A stretch of DNA of 55,516 nucleotides from an uncultured Kiritimatiellota bacterium (GCA_934621385.1 CAKTUI010000015.1:1-55516), one strand, 5' to 3'. Positions 1 to 9,318 are shown, counted from the first letter of the stretch. The notes: generated by a model not told the origin, from the letters alone. Numbers and translations are program-made.

Positions 1-55
1 ATCACAAAACGCACTTCAGCCTTTATCCATGCGGGTGCAACGCGTTTCCGCACTC

Positions 56-86
56 AAAAAATGGGTAAACTCCAGAAGCCCATTTT
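56..86 (-). terminator. Rho-independent terminator after the cassette array
   Basis: On the minus strand an 8-bp stem (AAAATGGG at 86-79 and CCCATTTT at 65-58) encloses a 13-nt loop and runs into further T residues. It lies a few bases past the stop codon at 91 and probably ends transcription of the leftmost cassette genes. Confidence 0.7.
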
Positions 87-90
87 CTCA

Positions 91-615
91 TCATTTCGGA
101 GGACATTTTATAATCATATTCTTAATGGAGATATTAACGGAGCGGTCTATGAGCACCGTCCCATTTAAATCCAAAAATACCTGACGACCAACGATGCACT
201 CGTTGCTGACATTCATATAAGCCTTTATTTGATTGTTTGTATGCAGTTCGATATACCTTCCATCCATTTTATTGCCGCGATACTCCAAGTACTTGGAGAC
301 CGACCCTCCCTCGGTGAAAAATGCATCATATCCATCGCCTTGCGCATTCCGAACCGACATAGACTTTGGCATCTGTCTATTCAATCGTGGATACACAAAT
401 TTGTACAGATCATTTCCACGCCGGGCATTGGCCTCAACATTCCAGCAATTTATGACGATGCCGACATCCTGGAAACTCATATCCAGGGAATTAAGGGGCA
501 TACACAATCCATGTGTCTTTTCATTTACGATACGTGCAATTTCATTAAGATAATCTCCTCGACAGATTGCACCGTTAGCACCTGCCAAGTAAATAATAAC
601 AAATAGTTTTTTCAT
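91..615 (-). CDS. Small secreted protein, unknown family
   Basis: This encodes 174 residues with an N-terminal signal peptide (MKKLFVIIYLAGANGAICRG). I chose the ATG at 615 rather than the upstream TTG and GTG codons because a GAAAGG ribosome site lies about 10 nt before it. The mature part contains a few cysteines and no motif I recognise. It follows the 632-1309 gene by 16 nt and a terminator follows it, so it is the last gene of the array transcript. Its low GC matches the variable genes of the cassettes. It may be another exchangeable inhibitor-like or small secreted protein, but nothing in the sequence shows a function. Confidence 0.6.
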   Translation of the reverse strand: MKKLFVIIYLAGANGAICRGDYLNEIARIVNEKTHGLCMPLNSLDMSFQDVGIVINCWNVEANARRGNDLYKFVYPRLNRQMPKSMSVRNAQGDGYDAFFTEGGSVSKYLEYRGNKMDGRYIELHTNNQIKAYMNVSNECIVGRQVFLDLNGTVLIDRSVNISIKNMIIKCPPK

Positions 616-631
616 CACCAATTAACCTTTC

Positions 632-1309
632 TCAATTGTTGGAATCGTCTAGCGGTTTCGGATGCGGGCGAACAGGGATGCGAGAATTATCTTCACAACC
701 GCAAAATCTTAGCACGGACACACCTTTCCACGGTAGTCCAACGACCTCCCATCGAGCCTTAAAAGGGAGTGCCAAACATATCTGATTTAAAAGACTGCGC
801 GCACTTAGAGCACAGCAATTTGTCAATGTTATCTGCGTATTGAGCCACGATAACTTCCCACGTCCTGAATCAAAGTATACACCGTGCCTCCGAAAATCCA
901 ACAAATCCTCCTCAAAAATCTGAGAAACCGTTCGATTTGTAAGTGCCTCGACATTCAACGGCTTCCAATTCAAGCAGGAATTTGTCGGATAAACATCGAT
1001 ACACCCTGTTGATTTATCCAGTGAAACATTGTATCCACCAGTATCCGCAGCCATCATGGTAAGAGCATCTAAAGCCTCCCCTTTCACATCGCACGAATTA
1101 CTTATGTCTAAATTAGGCAACTGTCGAACATCTGCAGCTTCAAAGGAAACTCTGCAATCTCGCAAATTAGAAAGTTTAACCGCCGACCGATACAACCTGT
1201 CAAGAGCGAGTTCTGACATCGCCACTTTCTGTGTGGTTGCCCAAAGCATATCACACAGGATAAGCAAACCAATTAAACACCCAATCCTTAATGATTTCTG
1301 ACATTTCAT
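632..1309 (-). CDS. Secreted STN-like protein, orphan paralogue of 11629-12285
   Basis: The 225-residue product has a signal peptide (MKCQKSLRIG then a hydrophobic stretch) and is nearly identical to the protein at 11,629-12,285 until the last 15 or so residues. Two segments, near residues 45-100 and 125-200, weakly resemble the short secretin/TonB N-terminal fold, ending in IDVYP and VLRF strands. Its paralogue directly follows an Ig-like cassette gene, whereas this copy has only an esterase upstream. If the family gives immunity, this would be an orphan immunity gene. The start is supported by AGGAAG 10 nt upstream and by the same start in the paralogue. Function is unknown. Confidence 0.6.
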   Translation of the reverse strand: MKCQKSLRIGCLIGLLILCDMLWATTQKVAMSELALDRLYRSAVKLSNLRDCRVSFEAADVRQLPNLDISNSCDVKGEALDALTMMAADTGGYNVSLDKSTGCIDVYPTNSCLNWKPLNVEALTNRTVSQIFEEDLLDFRRHGVYFDSGRGKLSWLNTQITLTNCCALSARSLLNQICLALPFKARWEVVGLPWKGVSVLRFCGCEDNSRIPVRPHPKPLDDSNN

Positions 1310-1365
1310 AGTTTTATCTTCCTCTGTAAAAACGATTAGAAACCATACCCCTCATTGCCAGCGGC

Positions 1366-2595
1366 TCATTCGCCCCCAATCCGAACCTCGCGGAGCGTCA
1401 GCACCTCCGGGCGCGGCGGTTCGGGACGAACGCGCAGGAAGCGGATACCCTCCGCGTCGAACACGGCGATTCCCGTCCTGCGCTGGACCTTCCCCGCGCG
1501 AGTCCAGTTCCGGCCGTCCGACGAGACCTCGACAAATCCGGAGGTAAGCCTACCGCGCCCCTCGCGCGTCCCCGTCAAGACGGACACGCGCCCCGTGATA
1601 GGCGCGGCAAACTCCGCCATCCACCAGTCGCCGCGCGACATGGGTTCCTTCGAGACGTAGCAGGTTGCGTCCAGCCCATCCGCCGCGCGGTCGGGTCCGT
1701 GCGCGTCATCCGCGCCGGGGACGCTCGCCGTGCAGACGGCCTTCGGCAGGAGCGCGACGGACTGTGCGCCCCCTCCGTCCGCCCGCTTCGAGAACATCCA
1801 GTCCCACGCCGCATCCTCGCGCCACGCCTTGCTCCATGCGTCGTGTCCCTTGTCGGGGTAAACTCCCACGCGGAAGTCACCTCCGGCGCGGCGGACGAGC
1901 GCGACAAAATCGTCCAACCGTGCGGAGGCGATCCCCGCGCGGCGGTAGTCGCCCTCGTTGTAGAAGTGCCAACAGGCGGTCGGAAGCCCCGGCGGAAGCG
2001 GCTCGCCGTCGGGCGGCAGGGCGGCGACGGGGAGAATCGCCGCGAAGCGACCCGGAAAACGGGATGCGAGGGCGTAGACTCCGTTCCCGCCAAAGGAAAG
2101 CCCCGTTGCGTAAAGGCGGTTGGTGTCCACGGGCGGACGGGTGCAAGTCGCGGCGACCGTGTCCACGACGGACATCAGGAGGGACTGGTCGGCTGTCGGA
2201 TGCCCCGGCGCACCGCCGAGGAGCGTGGTCACGCCGTCCGGCGAAGAGAGCGCGAGGAAGTGGCACGGATGCCGCGACTGGAACTCAGGCGAGCACACAC
2301 GCTCGAAAATCGTCCGCTGGGCGAACTGCCGCGAAAGGTCTGTTCCGACTTCACCTGACCCCGGCAGGTAGAGGAGGAGTGGAAGAGGTTCCGGACGCGA
2401 CACCTTCGCGCGGCGGAGGAGGAATGAGACGCGACGCCCGTCTGGCGCAGAGTAGACTCCCGCCTCCAGTCCGTACCGTCGCAAGTCGGTGCGAATACCG
2501 CGCACATTCGAGTACGGACCTATCCGCCCCGATATCGGCGCGGCAAATGTGTTAATAGCCTGTAGAACAAATATGAAAAGGAGCGATAATCTCAT
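1366..2595 (-). CDS. Secreted alpha/beta-hydrolase (esterase-like) with C-terminal discoidin-like domain, cassette A
   Basis: The 409-residue product has a signal peptide, an alpha/beta-hydrolase fold of the dienelactone-hydrolase/feruloyl-esterase type, and a C-terminal beta domain resembling F5/8 type C (discoidin) modules. The oxyanion region is LYLPGSGE, the nucleophile elbow is GLSFGG near residue 168, and the likely catalytic His is in GHDAW near residue 250. About 190 C-terminal residues are almost identical to the esterase at 6,973-8,283, while the N-termini differ, so the pair is mosaic. The ATG at 2595 overlaps the preceding stop (TGATG), which indicates translational coupling. GC is high, unlike the two genes upstream. 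It may act on ester groups of plant or host glycans, which is not proven. Confidence 0.7.
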   Translation of the reverse strand: MRLSLLFIFVLQAINTFAAPISGRIGPYSNVRGIRTDLRRYGLEAGVYSAPDGRRVSFLLRRAKVSRPEPLPLLLYLPGSGEVGTDLSRQFAQRTIFERVCSPEFQSRHPCHFLALSSPDGVTTLLGGAPGHPTADQSLLMSVVDTVAATCTRPPVDTNRLYATGLSFGGNGVYALASRFPGRFAAILPVAALPPDGEPLPPGLPTACWHFYNEGDYRRAGIASARLDDFVALVRRAGGDFRVGVYPDKGHDAWSKAWREDAAWDWMFSKRADGGGAQSVALLPKAVCTASVPGADDAHGPDRAADGLDATCYVSKEPMSRGDWWMAEFAAPITGRVSVLTGTREGRGRLTSGFVEVSSDGRNWTRAGKVQRRTGIAVFDAEGIRFLRVRPEPPRPEVLTLREVRIGGE

Positions 2596-3719
2596 CAATT
2601 GTCCCTGCTTAGTCCATCTTTTGTACTCTTCTCAGTCGGATAACGGGCCTGCACAAGGGACATGACACGCTGTTTCTGTCGTTCAAGGACATCCTTCGGC
2701 GTGTTTCTCGTCACGGGAATAAGTTTCTCCCCAAGTATCTGTTCGAGAAGCCACGCGCACTTTCCTCCGACAAGGGAGATGTCATTCTCACCTTCTGAGG
2801 GTTGACCACCAAGCGCGGGGGAATACCGCAAGTCATCCAATTGAGACGCAAGCCACAGGCACACTTTACGCTTCCGCGATTCCGACAGGTCCTTAATTTG
2901 TTGCCGCACAATAATGCCACCCTGCATATTGTCTGCCAAGGCAAACTTCATTACTATGCGCCCAAACCAAGTTTTCTCACTCTTAAACTCCATTGATCGC
3001 GCAGTAATATAATTACGGTTAGCCAACTGCTCAACCAACGGATCCGGGTCTCGCCGCATTTGTCGAAGCAGAGAGAATGGTGTCTTCGAGCATCTCGCCA
3101 CAGTCCTTCGAATCTCCACATCGGGATCATATATAAGAAGATAGAATGCGTAAACTTCCTCGTCTTCCACAACCTTCATCTTTTCAGCACGAGACATTCG
3201 TGGCAGGTTTGTTGTCAGAAATTGCAGTCGCTCCTCAATATGTCTTTCCTCGGCGTTATTGAACATTTCAATGCATTGCTTTCTAAACCGATTCAACACA
3301 GCCCCCTCTTGCGCGGCATTCATTTCGTGTGTTATCGGAACGGTTTTTTCACCCAAAACATGAGAAAGCAGAAGCAAACAGCGGGCAGACCTTTTCTTGA
3401 CATCAAATCCTTCGACGGAACCACCGTTCCATAAAAGCGTTCCTGACAAATGCTCAGGATTAGCACCGCTACAAAGCGAGAATAAAAACGCCTTTTGCCG
3501 GAGCGTAATATTCGTGAGTTGTTCCATACCATGCCGAAGTTCCGCAGGCGACTGCGCGTTTATAATCGACAAAAACTGACTATAAACGACCAATTCGCCG
3601 TCATCAGCGACATCCTGTAGCTCTGAACGGATGGCGCAAAGACCGAAACTTCCCCACAAGGCAAGCGGAAGAACAACTAATCGCATAATGGACTTACAAG
3701 GATTCATGATGAACACCAT
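2595..3719 (-). CDS. Secreted helical-repeat protein, unknown function (cassette A)
   Basis: The 374-residue protein has a signal-peptide-like N-terminus (LVVLPLALWGSFG). The middle contains a HEAT-like pair of helices (DPDVEIRRTVARCSKT, then DPDPLVEQLANR), and the remainder is predicted by eye to be alpha-helical. It lies 33 nt after the 245-residue gene and is coupled to the esterase by a TGATG overlap. Low GC contrasts with its esterase neighbour. HEAT-type solenoids are known among immunity proteins of polymorphic toxins, so it is a candidate partner of the Ig-like gene 4,507-6,882. That role is inferred from position. The first ATG (3719) has no strong ribosome site, and ATG 3707 is possible. 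Confidence 0.55.
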   Translation of the reverse strand: MVFIMNPCKSIMRLVVLPLALWGSFGLCAIRSELQDVADDGELVVYSQFLSIINAQSPAELRHGMEQLTNITLRQKAFLFSLCSGANPEHLSGTLLWNGGSVEGFDVKKRSARCLLLLSHVLGEKTVPITHEMNAAQEGAVLNRFRKQCIEMFNNAEERHIEERLQFLTTNLPRMSRAEKMKVVEDEEVYAFYLLIYDPDVEIRRTVARCSKTPFSLLRQMRRDPDPLVEQLANRNYITARSMEFKSEKTWFGRIVMKFALADNMQGGIIVRQQIKDLSESRKRKVCLWLASQLDDLRYSPALGGQPSEGENDISLVGGKCAWLLEQILGEKLIPVTRNTPKDVLERQKQRVMSLVQARYPTEKSTKDGLSRDN

Positions 3720-3752
3720 CTCTTTTTGCGCGGCGAAGGTCTTTGTTCGCGA

Positions 3753-4490
3753 CTACTTCCCCGTCCGCTTCCACTTCCACAGGTCGGCGGAGCCCTTGAA
3801 GTCCGGCGACTGGCGCGGCAGTTCGTACGCCTTCTTGTTAGCCGCCCACCAGTCGAGAAGCGTCTGGCAATCAAACACACTCGGCACATTGCTTTTCTCC
3901 CATATTTTCGACCGCCACGAAACCCTTCTCAGCACCCCAATAGCATCATCATGACCCTTTTCAAGTTCACTGAAGACAAATGGGAAAGCAAATATCCCCA
4001 ACCCCGCAATAGCATCCTGTGCCCGCGAACAATCCTCTGGTCGCCCATCTTTTTCTGCCATACGCATCTCGGACAGCAAAAAATTCACACGTTCCCGAAA
4101 CAACTCCCAGCCACCTTCCCAAACTGTTTCTATGGATTCGCCAGACCAAATATTTGGCGGCACTTTCACGCCATATTTATGCGTATTTGAAGCCCAAAGT
4201 TGCATAAGAACCCGATTCTCCAACCTATTGTTAGCATTCTTCAGTTTACACTTCCGATAAATCAATTCCAAGACTTCAAGTCCGAACTTGTCCAATTCAC
4301 GATAAGCAGGAAGCCGGAAGACAATCATGCTGTCACCACTCAATCTCGTTTCAGGCAACAATTCAACTCGTTCACATTCGTTGTATAGAATTTCAAATTT
4401 ATTCGACTGCTTTTCCGTTGGTTCTGGGAACGCCACGGCTATAGTCGGCAACACGATGACCATCCATGTTAAAAGAATTATCCGCATCAT
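3753..4490 (-). CDS. Secreted protein, unknown family; candidate inhibitor or immunity protein of cassette A
   Basis: The 245-residue product begins with a clear signal peptide (MMRIILLTWMVIVLPTIAVA). The mature part is helical, with short tryptophan-containing motifs (WEGGWELF, DWWAANKKAYELP) and no recognisable catalytic signature. The start at 4490 has AGAGGG about 9 nt before it and follows the stop of the Ig-like gene by 16 nt, so the two are probably co-translated. It occupies the position filled by an unrelated small secreted gene in every other cassette. A role in restraining or assisting the adjacent C-terminal Cys/His domain is a guess from this position. Confidence 0.55.
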   Translation of the reverse strand: MMRIILLTWMVIVLPTIAVAFPEPTEKQSNKFEILYNECERVELLPETRLSGDSMIVFRLPAYRELDKFGLEVLELIYRKCKLKNANNRLENRVLMQLWASNTHKYGVKVPPNIWSGESIETVWEGGWELFRERVNFLLSEMRMAEKDGRPEDCSRAQDAIAGLGIFAFPFVFSELEKGHDDAIGVLRRVSWRSKIWEKSNVPSVFDCQTLLDWWAANKKAYELPRQSPDFKGSADLWKWKRTGK

Positions 4491-4506
4491 AGTACTAATC
4501 CCTCTT

Positions 4507-6882
4507 TTACTGATTCAAGACCTTATACCCTTTGATGGCATCACCGTAAAATGATTCTAACTGATCATAAACATGTTCCAAGCGATATGAGCCACCACAT
4601 TTGCTTTCAAACACTTCCCACCGACCCTCTCCACAAGCGCATCTCATTCGTCTTGCGGCATGATATGCGTCATAGTACAATATGTCCGCTTCTTCTAATT
4701 TTCTCACAGGAACAGCATTCGCTTCTCTCAAATAAAATTCATCCAACTCATTTTTCTCTAATTGTCCGTTTTTGTTTCCATATTTTCCATCTATGCCAAG
4801 GAATGTCACACCTTCGTTGACAGCTTGAGCAATGGATTCACCCTCGATAATCACAGCTGGATTCACCCATACATTAGTTCTACCAACACTCCATGCAAGA
4901 CAATTGTATTTATTATCGCAAGGTCCTGTTATGCTCCACTCGCAGTCCTTCAATCCAGGGAATGATTTCGTTATGCTTGCCTTTTCATCATTTTGCGGTT
5001 GATTTCCGCAATCCGCCGCGACAATCCTGTACGAGACCCTGTCCGAAATATCTTGACCGCAAAAACCGACCTTGATCTCGACGGATCCAGCACCCTTTGC
5101 CACTCCCTCCGCATACAGGGAACCTTCGATGATCTCCAACCTTTCCAGCCCCTCCTTCGTCGTGAGATCCAGTTTCAGCGTCTCTCCGGCTCCGAGAATA
5201 CGCGCCCCACGCCCCTTTCTTCGGAATCTCCACAGGGATATTCCCGTCGATTTCAGTGTCATCAGCCCGGCGGCGGACTTCGGAAGAACCTCCAAACGGA
5301 GGGGCTGCAGTTCGTTCTCCGCCGCCACCGTTTCATTCGTCTGAAGGAAGTCGCCGCCGGGGTGCTTTGGATACCCAAGCGTGTTGTCGCTGTCATCGTC
5401 GTTGTCTATGTTCCAGTGGATGAAGACCCCTGCGGTCTCCTCCTTCTCTTCAGACACCACCCCGTCAAGTCCTGTCGCCGTCAGGTTGACTTTCGCCACC
5501 GTGAACTTGGTTTTGTCAACGGCCCCGCTCGTCCCATGGTTCGCCGAGACCTCATGGTCCCGCAGTTCCCCGGAAGCCTCGTGTCCGTGCAGGTAGAACC
5601 TCTTGCCGGCGATCTCGGATGCCGGGTATTCCACCGCGTCCTCGACCTTCACATACCCGCCGCCCTTCCGCTCGAACAGGTATCCGGCGGGTCCCAAGAC
5701 CTTGATCGCCTCCTCCTCCGGCAGGTCCCGTGGTTCGCAGGCGACGGAGACCGCGACGAGCGCGTTCGTCCCCTCCCGCGTCCACAATTCGCCCCCGTCA
5801 ACGTCCGCCACATGGCGGACGAACGCGCCAACCTTCTCCTCTTCCTCCTCCATAGACCCGTCAATGGCGACATCCACCTTCACCACGGTGAAGTTCGTCA
5901 CGGCGGTGCAACCCAGCACAGTCGCCTTGACCTCCTCCGTGAGATATCCCTCGCTTGCAACATCCCTGTTCGTGACCGTGAGGTTGTACTGGTACGAATT
6001 CGTCGGCTCGACGGCCGGTTCACAGACACCACTGTATCCCCATGCGCATTCGGCATCCTCCAGTTCGGGATCGAGGGTCGCCGTCGCCGAGATGCCGGTG
6101 CGGTCCGGCCCGTCGTCCGTGCGGTTGAGACCGAGCCACGCGGGACACGAGACCGACAGTTCGCTCACCGTGAAGCCGTTCGTCGCCGTGCAGGACAACC
6201 TGCATTCCTCGCACTCCCCGGCGGATGCCGTCACGGTCGCCGAGACCACATGCATCCCCTTGGCCTTGTCGGGGAGTGCAACCTGACAGGATTGGCCGCT
6301 TTGCGGACCCGAAGGTGTCGTCCACTCGTACAACCCGAAATTGACGGGCTTCACCACCGTCTCCGACAGCGGGTCGTGCGCCTTCCCGCATTCGCACCTC
6401 TCCCATTTCGTCTCGACCAGGTGCATTCCGTTCGTGACCTGCCGCGCCGCAAACCCGACGGTCACGTCCGCGCTGACGGAGGGCCTCGCGTAGACGAACG
6501 GCCCGACGGGGGCGGACGACGCGGCGAGTCCGGGCGCACTGACGTGAATGATGTTGGTCGTGACCGGGAATGAGCACCTGTGGACGCCGCCCGTCTTCGT
6601 GTCCTCGCCGAGGACGCTGGCGACCTTCCAGACGACGGGCCGCCCCGGAGAGACGAACGCCCTGCCGCCCGGCGGGCTGACGAGCCGCCAGTCGCGACGC
6701 GGCGTGATGCGCACCTCTCCCGAAGCCTCGACGGCGAACCCCTCCCCGGCGTTCTCGACACCGGAGGCGGCCTCGACCGCGACGAACACGTTGGACGCGG
6801 CTCCCGCCTTCGCATCAGGCATCCACAGGCAGGTCCCCAGTCCGAGAACCGCCAGCACCAGCCTCTTCCATCGACTACGCAT
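4507..6882 (-). CDS. Secreted Ig-like polymorphic protein with C-terminal Cys/His domain (cassette A)
   Basis: From ATG 6882 (GGGAGG 4 nt upstream) this encodes 791 residues: a signal peptide ending near DAKA, the family N-terminal segment, then several Ig-like beta repeats with paired cysteines. After about residue 632 the composition changes. The last 160 residues are AT-rich and contain NCLAW (Cys about 661), an EF-hand-like loop (NKNGQLEKNEL), YHAARR (His about 741) and LEHVYDQL. A Cys followed by a His in this spacing is typical of papain-like or related folds, and the NC-x-AW pattern resembles small uncharacterised effector domains. The GC break at the domain border suggests a swapped-in C-terminus. 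The GC-rich body reads like the array backbone. Enzymatic activity is inferred. Confidence 0.65.
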   Translation of the reverse strand: MRSRWKRLVLAVLGLGTCLWMPDAKAGAASNVFVAVEAASGVENAGEGFAVEASGEVRITPRRDWRLVSPPGGRAFVSPGRPVVWKVASVLGEDTKTGGVHRCSFPVTTNIIHVSAPGLAASSAPVGPFVYARPSVSADVTVGFAARQVTNGMHLVETKWERCECGKAHDPLSETVVKPVNFGLYEWTTPSGPQSGQSCQVALPDKAKGMHVVSATVTASAGECEECRLSCTATNGFTVSELSVSCPAWLGLNRTDDGPDRTGISATATLDPELEDAECAWGYSGVCEPAVEPTNSYQYNLTVTNRDVASEGYLTEEVKATVLGCTAVTNFTVVKVDVAIDGSMEEEEEKVGAFVRHVADVDGGELWTREGTNALVAVSVACEPRDLPEEEAIKVLGPAGYLFERKGGGYVKVEDAVEYPASEIAGKRFYLHGHEASGELRDHEVSANHGTSGAVDKTKFTVAKVNLTATGLDGVVSEEKEETAGVFIHWNIDNDDDSDNTLGYPKHPGGDFLQTNETVAAENELQPLRLEVLPKSAAGLMTLKSTGISLWRFRRKGRGARILGAGETLKLDLTTKEGLERLEIIEGSLYAEGVAKGAGSVEIKVGFCGQDISDRVSYRIVAADCGNQPQNDEKASITKSFPGLKDCEWSITGPCDNKYNCLAWSVGRTNVWVNPAVIIEGESIAQAVNEGVTFLGIDGKYGNKNGQLEKNELDEFYLREANAVPVRKLEEADILYYDAYHAARRMRCACGEGRWEVFESKCGGSYRLEHVYDQLESFYGDAIKGYKVLNQ

Positions 6883-6909
6883 ACGTCCTCCCTTCCAATT
6901 TCTGTCGCG

Positions 6910-6939
6910 ATTGTACCAAAATTCGCCTGCGAATGTCAA
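6910..6939 (-). promoter_or_regulatory. Cassette A promoter
   Basis: On the minus strand, TTGACA (6939-6934) is separated by 18 bp from TACAAT (6915-6910), preceded by TGG as an extended -10. The spacer contains the dyad TTCGC-AG-GCGAA (6933-6922), a possible operator. The leader to ATG 6882 is about 20 nt and carries GGGAGG. Confidence 0.8.
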
Positions 6940-6972
6940 ATCGCCACATTTTTGAGACATAAAACCAAAGGC

Positions 6973-8283
6973 TCATTCGCCTCCAATCCGCACTTCGCGG
7001 AGCGTCAGCACCTCCGGGCGCGGCGGTTCGGGGAGGACGCGCAGGAAGCGGATGCCGTCCGCGTCGAACGCGGCGGTTCCCGTCCTGCGCTGGATCTTCC
7101 CCGCACGGGTCCAGTTCCTGCCGTCCGACGAGACCTCGACGAAGCCGGAGGTGAGCCTGCCGCGCCCCTCGCGCGTCCCCGTCAGGACGGACACGCGCCC
7201 CGTGACGGGCGCGGCGAACTCGGCCATCCACCAGTCGCCCCGCGACACGGGGGCCCTCGAGACGTAGCAGGTCGCGTCCAGTCCGTCCGCCGCGCGGTCG
7301 GGTCCGTGCGCGTCGTCCGCGCCGGGGACGCTCGCCGTGCAGATGGCCTTCGGCGGAGGCGCGGTGGACTGCGTCCCTCCTCCGTCCGCCCGCTTCAAGA
7401 ACATCCAGTTCCACGCCGCGTCCTCGCGCCACGCCTTGCTCCATGCGTCGTGTCCCCTGTCGGGGAACGTCGAGCGGCGGAAGTCCCCTCCGCCCGCACG
7501 GACGATCCGCTCCATCTCGCGAATCGCCCACTGAGAACCCTCCGACCGATAGGACGACTCGTTGTGGAACAGCCAGTAGTTGCCTGGCTTCTCGGCGGGA
7601 ATGCGGAGCGGGGTCTGGATGCAGGAGACGGGCACCGCCGCCGCGAATCGCCCGGGGTAGCCGCACGAGAGTTCGAATGCGGCGACGCCTCCCCACGAGA
7701 GTCCCGTCAGGTACAGTCTGTTCGTATCCACGGGCGGTCGCTTCAGCGAGGCGATGACCGCGTACATCGCGTCGCAGGTCAGGTCCGAGAGCGCACTCGT
7801 CCCGACGGGAAGGGCGTGGCGGATCTGCCCGCCCTCCGGCAGCATCGGGGCGAAGACGTAGCAGGGATTCCGCCGCTGGAAGTCGGGGGATGTCACCTTC
7901 TCGAAGACGACGGACTGGTTGAACTGACGGACGAGGTTCGTCCCGTGCTCTCCCGTCCCGCCGAAGTAGATGACCATCGGGACGGGGTAGTTGACGCGAC
8001 GCGGGCTGAAGAGGAGATAGGGGAGCGAATCCGACGGCCCGCTGTCGGCCACCAGCCAGCCGTTCGTGTTCGGCGGGAGCGGATTGCGGTGAAACCAGCC
8101 AGCCGACATCCGGAACCGCGCCATCTTCTTCCGCAGTTCGAGTGTCGCGGGGTAGGGCGCAAGCCTTCCAGGATAGCCGTCGCCAGGACGGACACTTGGG
8201 TTAGCACCATTTGTGCTTAATAAAAATAAAGTGCTGACAAATCCACAGATTAACCACAAAAAGCAACTGTTAAAAATATGCAT
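6973..8283 (-). CDS. Secreted alpha/beta-hydrolase (esterase-like), full-length form (cassette B)
   Basis: The 436-residue protein has a signal peptide, then the array-wide mature start (VRPGDGYPGRLAPY), an alpha/beta-hydrolase core, and a discoidin-like C-terminus ending in REVRIGGE. The oxyanion loop is YFGGTGE, the nucleophile is in GLSWGG (Ser about 196), and His is in GHDAW. It lies 9 nt after the HEAT-repeat gene. It is the intact parent form of the scars at 11,306, 13,847 and 15,970, which keep about its first 65 and last 20 residues. The C-terminal 190 residues nearly match the esterase at 1,366-2,595. High GC contrasts with the flanking cassette genes. A carbohydrate-esterase role is likely but the substrate is unknown. 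Confidence 0.72.
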   Translation of the reverse strand: MHIFNSCFLWLICGFVSTLFLLSTNGANPSVRPGDGYPGRLAPYPATLELRKKMARFRMSAGWFHRNPLPPNTNGWLVADSGPSDSLPYLLFSPRRVNYPVPMVIYFGGTGEHGTNLVRQFNQSVVFEKVTSPDFQRRNPCYVFAPMLPEGGQIRHALPVGTSALSDLTCDAMYAVIASLKRPPVDTNRLYLTGLSWGGVAAFELSCGYPGRFAAAVPVSCIQTPLRIPAEKPGNYWLFHNESSYRSEGSQWAIREMERIVRAGGGDFRRSTFPDRGHDAWSKAWREDAAWNWMFLKRADGGGTQSTAPPPKAICTASVPGADDAHGPDRAADGLDATCYVSRAPVSRGDWWMAEFAAPVTGRVSVLTGTREGRGRLTSGFVEVSSDGRNWTRAGKIQRRTGTAAFDADGIRFLRVLPEPPRPEVLTLREVRIGGE

Positions 8284-8292
8284 ATCACAACT

Positions 8293-9318
8293 TTATTTGC
8301 GCTTGGAGAGATTTTGCCGTGCTAATTCACGCACACTTTTATACTCTTGACCCGATTCTCCAATTTTCCTTAAAGCATCACATACATTCTCACCACCTAT
8401 ATTTGCCAATGCACTCACAAGGGTTCTCCGTAGTATCGCCTCATCCCCATCTTCCTCACTCAAAGGTTTCACAATGGGTGTCTCCAATAATGCCAGCAAG
8501 GGTGGGGCAGCCTTTGAATTTCCTATTGCACCCAATGCTCTAATAGCATCTATACGCAAAATGAAATCTTCTTTCTTATCAAGGAACTTTAATACATAAG
8601 GAATGCAAGTCTTATCACCCGAATTCATTACCTCAAGAAGAATCTTATGCTTTTCATATATGTTCTTACACCATTTTCCCTCTAATTTGACTTCCAAATC
8701 AGCCCCTGTTAATTCTCGCTTTTTACTATCATCAGACGATTCTGACTCCACACTCATTGAGATTGAAAGACTTCGTCCTAAAAGCAAATTTTTGTCTTCA
8801 TCCGAAACATTATCACGTGTAAAAGTATAATCATGTCCATCAGAATCATTGAACCACATCACTGGAACCTCCCGGGGAAAGCAGGAAAATTCGCCTATGC
8901 GGACCTTAAACAATGTGAAAATTCGGTCTCCATTATCCTCATCATAGATGTCGATAGTGAATTTATAAGAGTTATCTGACACATCTTTTCTTACCTTATA
9001 TTTCCCATGTAAGAATACCTTTTTCCTAACTTTCATGTTCTCGTAACGCATCTCAACCATTTGATTTGTAGAGAAATTAATCGAACGCCAGCACAAATTG
9101 GTGTTTACTGAAAGACCTGACGACATCGAATAGATGGGCCTCCATCGTCCTCTGAGACGCAGATCTATATCATTTATTCGATTTGATTCATCGCGAACAC
9201 CAATAGACTCCTTTTTGCACTTATTTAACCCACTTTGATCTACAAGATTGTCAGCATACCCCCCAAAGACATCAAGCGTCCACCATATAATCAGAAGAAA
9301 ATAATTAATCCGACTCAT
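8293..9318 (-). CDS. Secreted HEAT-repeat protein, candidate immunity partner (cassette B)
   Basis: The 341-residue product has a signal peptide or N-terminal membrane anchor (about residues 4-19). Residues 40-220 look beta-rich. The last 120 residues form HEAT/PBS-lyase-type repeats (LRIDAIRALGAIGNSKAAPPL, with similar helices to the end). The start has AAGGAA upstream and lies 21 nt after the transglutaminase-like gene. HEAT/ARM solenoids are one of the recurrent immunity folds in polymorphic toxin loci, so this is the best immunity candidate in the array. That assignment rests on fold type plus adjacency. AT-rich, as expected for an exchanged gene. Confidence 0.62.
   Translation of the reverse strand: MSRINYFLLIIWWTLDVFGGYADNLVDQSGLNKCKKESIGVRDESNRINDIDLRLRGRWRPIYSMSSGLSVNTNLCWRSINFSTNQMVEMRYENMKVRKKVFLHGKYKVRKDVSDNSYKFTIDIYDEDNGDRIFTLFKVRIGEFSCFPREVPVMWFNDSDGHDYTFTRDNVSDEDKNLLLGRSLSISMSVESESSDDSKKRELTGADLEVKLEGKWCKNIYEKHKILLEVMNSGDKTCIPYVLKFLDKKEDFILRIDAIRALGAIGNSKAAPPLLALLETPIVKPLSEEDGDEAILRRTLVSALANIGGENVCDALRKIGESGQEYKSVRELARQNLSKRK

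Noticed and set aside
4507..6960. Longer start of the cassette A protein at 6960
   Set aside because: The first 26 codons translate the promoter and leader. ATG 6882 has the ribosome site and begins the signal peptide.
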